A stretch of 11,864 nt of DNA. Source: Bacillota bacterium (GTDB lineage: Bacteria; Bacillota; Clostridia; Lutisporales; Lutisporaceae). Each line of letters opens with the position of its first letter. The first letter of the stretch is position 1. Location: assembly GCA_023405875.1 (NCBI GenBank), contig JAEXXN010000464.1, forward strand, positions 1 through 11,864. Reading direction: 5' to 3'. The notes below the pieces were generated by a model, which saw only the letters and a list, made by a program, of their open reading frames with translations, searched no databases and had not been told where the DNA came from. The position numbers were made by a program, and so were the translations under genes. Positions 1-6,942 of this stretch are shown one piece after another.

Positions 1-2330
1 TGATTTCAAATACTGCCGGAGGCTATTGCTTTTACAGGGATGCCAGGCTCAGAAGATTGACCAGGTACAGATATAACAGCATTCCCTGGGATAATGGAGG
101 CAGGTATTTCTATGTTAATGATGGAGAAAAGTCGTACTCCCTGTCCTGGATGCCGATGAAGCAGGAGCCTGACAGCTTTCAGTGCAGGCATGGCCTTGGT
201 TATACCAGAATAAGCTCACTTCAGAACGGACTGCAAAGTGAAGTGCTTTATATGGTGCCTCTCAGGGAAAATATCGAACTGCATTATGTAAAGCTGACTA
301 ACAATAGTAAAGAGGAAAAGGAGCTTACACTGTTTTCCTACATTGAATTCTGCTTATGGAATGCCTACGACGATATGACAAATTACCAGCGTACCCTGAA
401 TATAGGCGCTGTTGAGGTGGAGGGCAGCACTATATACCACAAGACCGATTACAGGGAGAGGCGGAACCACTATTCCTTCTACAGCGTAAACAGGGAGCTC
501 CAGGGCTTTGATACCGAAAGGGATTCCTTCCTTGGGCACTTCAACGGACTTCATGAGCCGGAGGCTGTATTTGAAGGCAGGTCGCGCAACTCGATCGCAG
601 AAGGCTGGAATCCCATAGCCTCTCATTGTATAAAGCTGAAGCTTAAGCCGGGAGAGCAGACGTCCCTTATCTTTGTACTGGGTTATGCAGAAAACGGCGA
701 ACAGGAAAAATGGGAGTCAAAGGGAGTTATAAATAAGTCCGGGGCTTATGAACTTGTAAGCAAATACAAGGAGGACAGCTCGGTTGAAGCGGCGTTCCGG
801 GAGCTGAAGGAGCATTGGGAAAAGCTGCTCTCAAGGTACCGCCTCACCAGCAGCGAGGAAAGGCTGAACAGAATGGTCAACATCTGGAACCCTTATCAGT
901 GTATGGTGACCTTCAATATGTCCAGAAGCGCCTCGTATTTTGAAACGGGGATCGGACGAGGAATGGGCTTCAGGGACTCCAACCAGGACCTGTTGGGCTT
1001 TGTTCATATGATACCCGACAAGGCAAGGGCAAGGATACTTGAACTGGCATCAACACAGTTGGAGGACGGGGGAGCCTTCCACCAGTACCAGCCGCTGACC
1101 AAAAAAGGCAACAATGAAATAGGCGGAGAATTCAATGATGACCCGCTATGGCTTATATTATCAACAACAGCTTATATAAAGGAGACCGGAGACCGCTCAA
1201 TACTGGAGGAAAGCATCTCCTACAACTGCGACAGCAGTAAAATGGGAACCCTATATGAGCATCTGAAAAAGTCCTTCCAATACACCCTTAACAACCTGGG
1301 TCCCCACGGGCTGCCGCTTATAGGAAGGGCTGACTGGAACGACTGTCTGAATCTCAACTGCTTTTCCAGCAATCCGGATGAATCCTTCCAGACCTGCGGC
1401 AACAGGAAGGGCAGAACAGCAGAATCGGTTTTCATAGCCGGATTATTCGTATATGCAGGGAAGGAATACTCAAGCCTGTGCAAGCTGCTGGGCTATGACC
1501 ACGAGGCCGGAGAAGTCGACGGAGCGGTTGAAAAAATGCAGGATAGCGTTATGAAGCACGGTTATGATGGGGCTTGGTTCCTCAGAGCCTACGACTACTT
1601 CGGAAACAAGGTGGGAAGTGCTGAAAACCGGGAAGGCCAGATATTCATCGAGCCCCAGGGCTTCTGTGTAATGGCGGGGATAGGCCTGGAAAACGGAATG
1701 GCGCTGAAGGCAATGGAATCGGTTGACAAAAGGCTGAATACCGCTTACGGACTGGTGCTCCAGAATCCTGCCTACAGCGAATACAGGCTTGAGCTTGGGG
1801 AAATATCCTCATATCCCCCGGGACTTAAGGAAAACGCAGGAGTATTCTGCCACAACAACCCGTGGATAATGATAGCCGAAGCAAGGCTGGGACGCGGGGA
1901 CAAAGCCTTTGAATACTATTCAAAGATAGCCCCGTCATATGTTGAAGAGCGGAGCGAGCTCCACAAAATGGAGCCCTATGTGTATGCACAGATGATCGCA
2001 GGCAAGGATGCGCCAAAGCCCGGTGAGGCAAAAAATTCCTGGCTAACAGGCACTGCGGCATGGAATTATGAAGCGGCGACCAAGTGGATACTTGGAATCA
2101 GGCCGGACTTCCAGGGGCTTATCATTGACCCGTGCATACCCAAGGACTGGGAGGGCTTCCAGGTAACAAGGGAATTCAGAAATGCCACATACAAGATAGA
2201 GGTGAAAAACCCGGTGCATGTGAGTAAAGGGGTAAAAAGTGTGAAGGTAGACGGGAAGCCGGCAGACGGTTCCTTGATACCGGTGTTTGGTGATGAGTCG
2301 GTTCATGAGATTGAGGTCGTTATGGGGTAA
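1..2330 (+). CDS. cbp: Cellobiose phosphorylase, GH94 (5' end outside window)
   Basis: Phosphorolyses cellobiose to glucose 1-phosphate and glucose in the cytoplasm, saving one ATP per disaccharide compared with hydrolysis. The reading frame is open from base 3 (ISNTAGGYCFYRDARLRRL, a typical GH94 N-terminal motif) and runs to TAA at 2328-2330, so the TTG at 57 is not the start. About 35 residues are missing, judged against the ~810-residue clostridial enzymes. Seen in order: the N-terminal beta-sandwich domain; FNMSRSASYFE and GFRDSNQDLLG in the barrel region (about 912-1000); the catalytic motif ADWNDCLNL with the general-acid Asp of WND at 1341-1343; KENAGVFCHNN with the phosphate-site His at 1851-1853; and TGTAAWNY (2046-2069), whose Thr-Gly contact phosphate in the family. 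The length argues against cellodextrin phosphorylase (near 980 residues). Chitobiose or cellobionate phosphorylases are alternatives, but overall similarity to clostridial cellobiose phosphorylase is high. Promoter and upstream partners are not visible. Confidence 0.9.
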   Translation, partial: ISNTAGGYCFYRDARLRRLTRYRYNSIPWDNGGRYFYVNDGEKSYSLSWMPMKQEPDSFQCRHGLGYTRISSLQNGLQSEVLYMVPLRENIELHYVKLTNNSKEEKELTLFSYIEFCLWNAYDDMTNYQRTLNIGAVEVEGSTIYHKTDYRERRNHYSFYSVNRELQGFDTERDSFLGHFNGLHEPEAVFEGRSRNSIAEGWNPIASHCIKLKLKPGEQTSLIFVLGYAENGEQEKWESKGVINKSGAYELVSKYKEDSSVEAAFRELKEHWEKLLSRYRLTSSEERLNRMVNIWNPYQCMVTFNMSRSASYFETGIGRGMGFRDSNQDLLGFVHMIPDKARARILELASTQLEDGGAFHQYQPLTKKGNNEIGGEFNDDPLWLILSTTAYIKETGDRSILEESISYNCDSSKMGTLYEHLKKSFQYTLNNLGPHGLPLIGRADWNDCLNLNCFSSNPDESFQTCGNRKGRTAESVFIAGLFVYAGKEYSSLCKLLGYDHEAGEVDGAVEKMQDSVMKHGYDGAWFLRAYDYFGNKVGSAENREGQIFIEPQGFCVMAGIGLENGMALKAMESVDKRLNTAYGLVLQNPAYSEYRLELGEISSYPPGLKENAGVFCHNNPWIMIAEARLGRGDKAFEYYSKIAPSYVEERSELHKMEPYVYAQMIAGKDAPKPGEAKNSWLTGTAAWNYEAATKWILGIRPDFQGLIIDPCIPKDWEGFQVTREFRNATYKIEVKNPVHVSKGVKSVKVDGKPADGSLIPVFGDESVHEIEVVMG

Positions 2331-2360
2331 GCAGAGATCGGTAGATGGGGAGTGGATTCC

Positions 2361-2585
2361 CTAAAATAACAGTCATGCATAGCTGCGTATACGAATACAA
2401 AAATTGATGGCACTAATTCGCTGCGTCCAAGACATTACCTAACGCTTTTAAACGCGCATCCTTGCGCTATAAAAGCTTGCTCGGCGTCCTTGCCTCGCAT
2501 ACGGTAATGTCTAAGACTCCGCTCATAAGTGCCATTGACAATTTCTGTATAAGTATATCTCCGCTATGCATGACTGTTATTTTAA
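2361..2585. repeat. Long imperfect palindrome, element 1 (cruciform with two capping hairpins)
   Basis: The outer arms are a perfect 21-bp inverted repeat (2362-2382 with 2564-2584). The pairing continues inward imperfectly through ATGGCACT (2407-2414 with 2528-2535) and a perfect 9-bp block GACATTACC (2431-2439 with 2503-2511). The centre is not one loop but two hairpins. Hairpin A is 2444-2476, with stems GCTTTTA/TATAAAAGC and GCGC/GCGC and loop ATCCTT at 2458-2463. Hairpin B is 2478-2499, with stem TGC..GGC/GCC..GCA and loop GTCCTT at 2486-2491. On the minus strand the loops read AAGGAT and AAGGAC. A TA dinucleotide sits at each outer end, as would fit insertion at TA. No coding potential was seen. 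It lies in the 3' space between two convergent genes. It may be a MITE or REP-like extragenic element; the family is not recognised. Confidence 0.85.
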
Positions 2586-2657
2586 GTTTGCAATTATCAA
2601 TTTTACAGTGTGCATTATTGAGGGTTACAACTAACTAAGTAAGACAAAGTTGAGATT

Positions 2658-2878
2658 AAAGAGGCACTGGACTGGTATATCAGGGAACGCTTATAAGCCT
2701 TTGGGTAACAGAATAGAGTGAAAATAGGCCGGAAAATCCGTGAGATTTGCAAGGACGCAAATCTAGCTCATACCGACAGGACGTCGGATTATGAGCGTTA
2801 GGATTTTCCGGCCTATTGAGCTCTAATTCTGTCCAAAGCTTATTTGCGTGATTCGATATACCAGTCCAGTGCTTCTTC
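2658..2878. repeat. Long imperfect palindrome, element 2 (cruciform with two capping hairpins)
   Basis: The outer arms include a perfect 18-bp inverted repeat (2664-2681 with 2855-2872). The middle blocks are imperfect (CAGAATAGAG at 2709-2718 with CTCTAATTCTG at 2821-2831). The inner block is a perfect 17-bp inverted repeat (2723-2739 with 2801-2817). The centre holds hairpin C (2743-2764: 8-bp stem AGATTTGC/GCAAATCT, loop AAGGAC at 2751-2756) and hairpin D (2766-2796: stems GCTCATA/TATGAGC and CCGAC/GTCGG, loop AGGAC at 2778-2782). The architecture matches element 1 in inverse orientation although the stem sequences differ. Together the two elements fill most of the 572-base gene-free stretch. 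The remaining bases (2586-2657) hold nothing I recognise. Confidence 0.85.
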
Positions 2879-2902
2879 GATGTTTCACAAATTTATAATC
2901 TT

Positions 2903-3553
2903 CTAATACCGCCTCTCCGGCACTCCCTTCGCAACCAACAGCCCCTTTATCTGCCGAACTTCCTCCTCGCTGCATTCAAAGGTTATCACACCCATATCAT
3001 AGGTCTGGTACAGGAATACCTTATTGCCGTATGCCAGGTAATTTTCTATCCGCTCAAAGGGATACCAGCCTGCCGCGTTGGTGTAGCTGAAGGGTATGGA
3101 AAGCTCTATCCTCAGATCAACACCATTTATCGCAAAGCCCTTATCGGTCACATATACCCTCATGGATCTGCTGTTGATATTGAAGAGGAGCTGTATAAGG
3201 GCTGCCAGAACTGCAAGAAACATAAAGGACTTCAGGCTTTCAGCAGTTATGCTCCTCCTGCTTACCACAGGCATAAGCACCGCTATTATCGGGAGCACAA
3301 GGGTTATCAGCAGGGCGCGGAGTTCGGTGGCTTTTACCGGGAATACCTTGATTACAGCCTGGCTTTTCAATGCGTTTTTGGTATAAAGATATTTTATCAG
3401 AGCTTGTGAGTACAACACCGCAATATAGGCTGCAAGGTAGATGAATGCCTCAAGGACAAAACCCGTTGGTATGACATAATTTACAACAATAAAGACAAAC
3501 AGAAAAACAAACATGGATATGATGAAAATGATTGTTTTCATAGAATTACTCAT
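2903..3553 (-). CDS. Hypothetical four-helix membrane protein
   Basis: Function unknown. The 216-residue protein starts with two strongly hydrophobic segments (from IIFIISMFVFLFVFIVV through IYLAAYIAVLYSQ). After a basic stretch come two more (LLITLVLPIIAVLMPVV and FMFLAVLAALIQLLF), giving four predicted transmembrane helices. The last ~90 residues are soluble and beta-rich in appearance (MRVYVTDKGFAINGVDLR...), resembling the cytosolic PH-like tails of small Firmicutes membrane proteins; that resemblance is only an inference. The ATG at 3553 is chosen because GGGGA lies about 7 bases before it. The ATG six codons earlier (3571) has no ribosome site and would sit only ~17-20 bases from the inferred transcription start. 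The gene is convergent with the GH94 gene across the palindromes and divergent from uvrC. Confidence 0.7.
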   Translation of the reverse strand: MSNSMKTIIFIISMFVFLFVFIVVNYVIPTGFVLEAFIYLAAYIAVLYSQALIKYLYTKNALKSQAVIKVFPVKATELRALLITLVLPIIAVLMPVVSRRSITAESLKSFMFLAVLAALIQLLFNINSRSMRVYVTDKGFAINGVDLRIELSIPFSYTNAAGWYPFERIENYLAYGNKVFLYQTYDMGVITFECSEEEVRQIKGLLVAKGVPERRY

Positions 3554-3594
3554 AGCATTTCCCCATTTCATATTTATGTTAAGGCATATTATAA

Positions 3595-3622
3595 ATTATA
3601 TCAAATCTTTATTAAAAATCAA
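3595..3622 (-). promoter_or_regulatory. Sigma-A-type promoter for the membrane protein gene
   Basis: Reading the minus strand, TTGATT (3622-3617) is followed by a 16-bp spacer and a perfect TATAAT (3600-3595). This places the transcription start near 3588, about 35 bases before the preferred start codon at 3553. It lies back to back with the uvrC promoter, and its -35 box falls inside the region that the uvrC promoter would use. Confidence 0.6.
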
Positions 3623-3635
3623 TTTGTTGTATAAT
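3608..3635 (+). promoter_or_regulatory. Promoter upstream of uvrC
   Basis: A perfect -10 TATAAT is at 3630-3635. The best -35 candidate is the weak TTTATT at 3608-3613 (16-bp spacer). The start would be near 3642, giving a leader of about 65 bases. It overlaps the divergent promoter of the minus-strand gene, so the two may compete for polymerase. Confidence 0.5.
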
Positions 3636-3645
3636 AGATATATAT

Positions 3646-3672
3646 GTAAGGGCGAACACTGTTCGTCCGTAC
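3646..3672 (+). repeat. Short palindromic hairpin in the uvrC leader
   Basis: GGGCGAAC (3650-3657) pairs with GTTCGTCC (3661-3668) through one G-U pair, leaving a 3-base loop. GTA and TAC just outside can extend it. It sits a few bases after the inferred transcription start and 23 bases before the ribosome site, with no T-run, so it is not a terminator. It resembles the GGGCGAAC...GTTCGCCC dyads I recall scattered in intergenic DNA of Firmicutes, so it may be a dispersed repeat and not a specific regulator. Confidence 0.55.
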
Positions 3673-3708
3673 CTGAAATTTAAACGCCTGTTATGGAGGA
3701 GCAAAATC

Positions 3709-5571
3709 ATGCTGTCACTGCAAGACAAGCTGCAAAATCTCCCGGATAATCCCGGGGTATATATAATGCGGGATGAGAACAACGAGATAATATATGTTGG
3801 TAAGGCAATAAACCTCAGGAATAGGGTCAGGCAGTATTTCCAATCCGCCAAGAACCAGCATCCCAAGGTTGCTGCCATGGTTGAGAGGATAACTGACCTG
3901 GAATACATAATAACCGATTCCGAGCTTGAAGCCCTCATACTTGAGTGCAACCTCATCAAAAAGCATCGTCCCAGGTACAACGTGATGCTTAAGGATGACA
4001 AGCAGTATCCATATATAAAGCTGACGATTAATGAAGACTATCCCAGGCTGTTTACCGTCAGGGATATAAAGAAGGATGGGGCGAAATATTTCGGGCCCTA
4101 TACCGATGTAGGTGCTGTACACAGGACTATTGACCTTCTGAAGGGACTGTTTCCCATAAGATACTGCAACAAGAACATCAGTAGGATAATGGGCAAAGAA
4201 AGGCCGTGTCTGAATTACCACATAAAGAAATGTATAGCCCCCTGCCAGGGGAATGTCAGCAAGGAGCAGTACCGGGAGCTGATCGATTCCATTATAATGA
4301 TGCTGGAGGGAAAGCAGGAGGAGGTGCTGAAGCGGCTGGAGAGCAAGATGCATGAGGCAGCGGAGAACCTGGATTTTGAAAAGGCCGCTGACATAAGGGA
4401 TAATATGAATTCCCTTATAAAGATAGCGGAAAAGCAGAAGATCATTTCCTCGGCCTTTGTAGACCAGGATATCATAGCCCTTGCGGTAGATCAGGGAGAG
4501 TCCTGCATACAGGTGTTCTTTGTAAGGGGAGGAAAGCTTATCGGAAGAGAGCATTTCCTGATCGAGGATACCAAGCTGAGCGATTCAAAAGAAATATTAA
4601 GCAGCTTCATAAAGCAGTTCTATGGCGCTGATACTCTCATACCAAGAGAAATAATACTCCAGGAAGATATCGAAGAAATAGATATTATTGAGCAGTGGCT
4701 GAGCGAAAAGCGCGGAGGCAGAGTAAAGCTGACGGTCCCTCAAAGGGGAGAAAAGCAGAGGCTTGTGGAAATGGTAGGCAAGAACGCCGAGGATACCCTG
4801 AGACTGCTTGTGGAAAAGCAGAAAAACGATGAAGAAAGGACCATCGGAGCCTGCCAGGAGCTTGGAGAGCTGCTTGAGCTGGTTGATGCCCCTATGAGGA
4901 TCGAGGCTTTTGATATTTCACATCTTCAGGGAGTTCTAAATGTCGGTTCGATGATAGTTTTTGAAAAGGGAAAGTCAAACAGCAGCAACTACAGGAGATT
5001 CAGGATAAAAACAGTTGAAGGGGCAAACGATTATGAAAGCATGCGTGAAATCCTTGAACGGAGATTTGCCCACGGGCTAAAGGAAAGGGAGGAGCTTTTG
5101 TCGCAGGATAAAGACCTGGAGCTTGGAAAATTTTCTGTTTTTCCCGACCTTATAATGCTTGACGGCGGCCTGGGGCAGATAAATGCAGTGCTTCCGGTGC
5201 TCAAGGAGCTGAATATCGATATACCTGTGACCGGAATGGTAAAGGATGACAAGCATAGGACCAGGGGATTGATTTTCAAGGGTAAGGAAATAGAGATACC
5301 GATCAATTCAAGGGTATTCAGGCTTATAACCAATATCCAGGATGAGGCTCACAGATTTGCGATAAACTATCATAAAAGCCTGAGAAGCAAAGCAACAGTA
5401 AAATCAGAGCTGGACGATATCCCCGGAATAGGGCCTGTAAGACGCAAGGCGCTGCTTGCAAGATTCGGCAGCCTGAAGAATATTAAGAGAGCTACCCTGG
5501 AGGAATTATGCGAGGCTGAAGGCATGAACAAAAAATCCGCAGAAGCGGTATATAATTTTTTTAATTCATAA
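3709..5571 (+). CDS. uvrC: Excinuclease ABC subunit C
   Basis: UvrC is the dual-incision nuclease of nucleotide excision repair, recruited by UvrB to damaged DNA in the cytoplasm. The 620 residues are normal for the family and all domains are present. The N-terminal GIY-YIG nuclease (about 12-92) has GVYIM at 16-20, YVGK at 29-32, Arg39 and the metal-binding Glu near 77-79. A cysteine cluster (C153, C167, C175, C179) matches the iron-sulphur site reported for UvrC. The UVR motif for UvrB contact is at about 205-240. The RNase H-like 5' nuclease domain carries FDISH (Asp402), LDGG (Asp485), KDDKHRT (512-518) and EAHRF (His548). Helix-hairpin-helix DNA-binding motifs follow at about 567-615 (IPGIGPVRRKALLARFGSL). 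The ATG follows GGAGGA at 3695-3700 with an 8-base gap. It has its own promoter, and no clear terminator follows. Confidence 0.97.
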   Translation: MLSLQDKLQNLPDNPGVYIMRDENNEIIYVGKAINLRNRVRQYFQSAKNQHPKVAAMVERITDLEYIITDSELEALILECNLIKKHRPRYNVMLKDDKQYPYIKLTINEDYPRLFTVRDIKKDGAKYFGPYTDVGAVHRTIDLLKGLFPIRYCNKNISRIMGKERPCLNYHIKKCIAPCQGNVSKEQYRELIDSIIMMLEGKQEEVLKRLESKMHEAAENLDFEKAADIRDNMNSLIKIAEKQKIISSAFVDQDIIALAVDQGESCIQVFFVRGGKLIGREHFLIEDTKLSDSKEILSSFIKQFYGADTLIPREIILQEDIEEIDIIEQWLSEKRGGRVKLTVPQRGEKQRLVEMVGKNAEDTLRLLVEKQKNDEERTIGACQELGELLELVDAPMRIEAFDISHLQGVLNVGSMIVFEKGKSNSSNYRRFRIKTVEGANDYESMREILERRFAHGLKEREELLSQDKDLELGKFSVFPDLIMLDGGLGQINAVLPVLKELNIDIPVTGMVKDDKHRTRGLIFKGKEIEIPINSRVFRLITNIQDEAHRFAINYHKSLRSKATVKSELDDIPGIGPVRRKALLARFGSLKNIKRATLEELCEAEGMNKKSAEAVYNFFNS

Positions 5572-5574
5572 GAC

Positions 5575-5603
5575 TTTTTTGTAAATACTCCGTATTGTAT
5601 AAT
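5575..5603 (+). promoter_or_regulatory. Promoter upstream of the PspC/PHP pair
   Basis: A perfect -10 TATAAT occurs at 5598-5603 in the 102-base gap after uvrC. The -35 position (5575-5580) is only a T-run, so the promoter is poor or needs an activator. Its presence suggests that the next two genes are not solely dependent on uvrC read-through. Confidence 0.4.
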
Positions 5604-5673
5604 GAAAGCTTAAATAAAAATGCCGATAAGATATCCGGAGATGTTTTAATAAAATATACCAGGAGGTAGGAAT

Positions 5674-5934
5674 ATGTATAAAAAATTATATAAGTCGAGA
5701 ACAGTAAAAACAATAGCAGGTGTATGCGGAGGCCTTGAGGATTATTTTAACATTGATGTTACGATAATAAGGCTCATATGGGTTGCACTTACAATAGCTA
5801 CCGGAATTTTCCCCGGAATATTTGCTTATGTGGCTGCAGCACTGATAATCCCCGATGAACCTGTGGGAAACAATAAAGACTATGGTACAACCCAGGGTCC
5901 TTCATACACAATAGAAAAAGACGAAGAAAAATAA
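5674..5934 (+). CDS. PspC-domain small membrane protein
   Basis: An 86-residue protein made almost entirely of one PspC domain. The start YKKLYKSRTVKTIAGVCGGLEDYFNIDVTIIRL has the conserved signature of the family: basic N-terminus, AGVCGGL, then D-T-IIRL. One long hydrophobic segment (about 32-59) follows, then a short charged cytosolic or external tail ending in Glu/Lys. PspC proteins sense envelope stress in the phage-shock system of proteobacteria; stand-alone copies in Firmicutes are mostly uncharacterised, so the role here is inferred only. A full-strength AGGAGGT at 5661-5667 precedes the ATG by 6 bases. Its stop is 12 bases from the next start, implying co-transcription and coupled translation with the PHP gene. 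No pspA-like gene is in view. Confidence 0.88.
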   Translation: MYKKLYKSRTVKTIAGVCGGLEDYFNIDVTIIRLIWVALTIATGIFPGIFAYVAAALIIPDEPVGNNKDYGTTQGPSYTIEKDEEK

Positions 5935-5946
5935 GAAGGTGATCAG

Positions 5947-6672
5947 TTGAAATTTTTGCTTGATACTCACTGTCACACAATATCAAGCGGCCATGCCTAC
6001 AGTACGATTGCAGAAATTGCTGAAGCAGCCGGGGAGAAGGGACTCAAGCTTATAGCCATGACCGACCACGGACCTGCCATGCCGGGAGGTCCTCATATAT
6101 TTCATATAGGAAATCTTCGTGTCATACCGGATTATATCAAGGGAGTAAGAGTGCTTAAGGGTGTCGAAGCAAATATAATGGATTTTGAGGGCAGGCTTGA
6201 TGTGCCTGACAGCTACCTGAAAAGGCTTGAAATAGTCATTGCAGGCTTTCATGATGTTTGTATCGCGCCGGGAAGTGTTGAGGAGAATACAAGGGCACTG
6301 GTTGCAGCTATGCATAACCCCTATGTGGATATTATTGCACACCCGGGGAATCCTTATTATCCCATAGATATAGACAGGCTCATCCAGTGCGTTTATGATA
6401 CGGGAAAGCTGATAGAAATAAACAACAGCTCCTTTATAGGAAGCAGGAAGGGCAGTGAAGAAAACTGCAGAGAAATAGCTGCCAAGGCCAGGGAGAAAGG
6501 GATAATGCTGACAGCCGGCAGTGACTGCCATATATGCTATGACGTAGGCAGATTCGACAAGGTGGAGAAGATCTTCCGGGAGGTCGATATGCCTGAAGAG
6601 CTTATAATAAACACCGATCCGCAGAAGCTTATCGACTACCTGAATAAAAATGGGAAGAAAGTCAGCATGTGA
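5947..6672 (+). CDS. PHP-family metal-dependent hydrolase (YcdX-like)
   Basis: A 241-residue stand-alone PHP domain, predicted to be a cytoplasmic phosphatase or phosphoesterase with a trinuclear metal site, as in E. coli YcdX. All expected ligands are visible: H8 and H10 (DTHCHT), H16, D40-H41 (TDHG), E74 (VEANI), H102 (GFHD), H132 (AHPGNP), and D193 and H195 (SDCH). The physiological substrate is unknown. The start is TTG at 5947: AAGGTGATC (5936-5944), an excellent match to the 16S 3' end, lies just before it, the protein then begins directly at the first PHP motif, and no upstream start fits the 12-base gap after the PspC gene. It is a paralogue of the PHP gene at 10216, with the same length and motif order but clearly different sequence. 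Histidinol-phosphatase is an alternative, though nothing of histidine biosynthesis is nearby. Confidence 0.9.
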   Translation: MKFLLDTHCHTISSGHAYSTIAEIAEAAGEKGLKLIAMTDHGPAMPGGPHIFHIGNLRVIPDYIKGVRVLKGVEANIMDFEGRLDVPDSYLKRLEIVIAGFHDVCIAPGSVEENTRALVAAMHNPYVDIIAHPGNPYYPIDIDRLIQCVYDTGKLIEINNSSFIGSRKGSEENCREIAAKAREKGIMLTAGSDCHICYDVGRFDKVEKIFREVDMPEELIINTDPQKLIDYLNKNGKKVSM

Positions 6673-6676
6673 AATA

Positions 6677-6707
6677 TTGCGGAACCCATGCAATGGGTTC
6701 CCTGCAA
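6677..6707 (+). terminator. Stem-loop after the PHP gene, possible terminator
   Basis: A perfect 8-bp stem GGAACCCA (6681-6688) / TGGGTTCC (6694-6701) with a 5-base loop is extended outside by TTGC/GCAA (6677-6680 with 6704-6707, two-base bulge). It begins five bases after the stop codon, the right place for a terminator. However, it is followed by GCACTTTG and not by a T-run, so intrinsic termination would be weak and it could instead protect the 3' end. Confidence 0.45.
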
Positions 6708-6734
6708 GCACTTTGTTGCCGTAATAATAATGCG

Positions 6735-6900
6735 TAAGAACCTGTTTAGCATCTGTTTGCACCTGATTTTTTGGCAGATTTTCCGCCATACTGCGTTAAA
6801 TTTTCTTGGAATACCCTCAGTATTCCTGCGAAAATTTGCCTTGTCTGACGAAAAATCTGCTCAAAACCTCAGGCACCCACAGATACTAAACAGGTTCTTA
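6735..6900. repeat. Long palindromic MITE-like element, element 3
   Basis: The two halves are imperfect inverted copies over their full length. The perfect 15-bp outer ends TAAGAACCTGTTTAG (6735-6749) and CTAAACAGGTTCTTA (6886-6900) are followed by partly matching stretches (ATCTG..., GCAGATTTT, AAATTTTC). A perfect centre hairpin GGAATAC/GTATTCC (6808-6814 with 6820-6826) has loop CCTCA. TA stands at both extremities, as expected for TA-target insertion in IS630/mariner-type MITEs. It contains no credible gene; a short open frame crossing it has no ribosome site and simply translates the repeat. Its right edge is 42 bases from the next start codon. The family is not recognised. Confidence 0.8.
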
Positions 6901-6942
6901 TCAGAATATACATAGAGTAAAAGTCAGTTTGGAGGGATACAA

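Noticed and set aside
57..59. TTG at 57 as the start of the GH94 gene.
   Set aside because: The frame is open upstream to the window edge and encodes conserved family residues, so the true start is outside.
2361..2585. Element 1 as a plain bidirectional rho-independent terminator for the convergent genes.
   Set aside because: Arms of about 90 bp, branched centre and absence of T-runs at the stem bases do not fit an intrinsic terminator, though it may still impede polymerase.
2361..2878. CRISPR array or simple tandem repeat in the long non-coding stretch.
   Set aside because: There are only inverted, not regularly spaced direct repeats; the two elements differ in stem sequence.
3715..4554. 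Long antisense open frame (279 codons) opposite uvrC.
   Set aside because: uvrC on the plus strand is unmistakable over the same bases; the antisense frame lacks a ribosome site and is a codon-usage shadow.
5983..6789. Antisense open frame (268 codons) opposite the first PHP gene.
   Set aside because: The PHP gene has all metal-binding motifs in the plus strand; the antisense product has no recognisable feature.
6688..6915. Open frame of 75 codons on the plus strand over the palindrome after the PHP gene.
   Set aside because: It translates the inverted repeat, has no ribosome site, and shows no domain-like composition.
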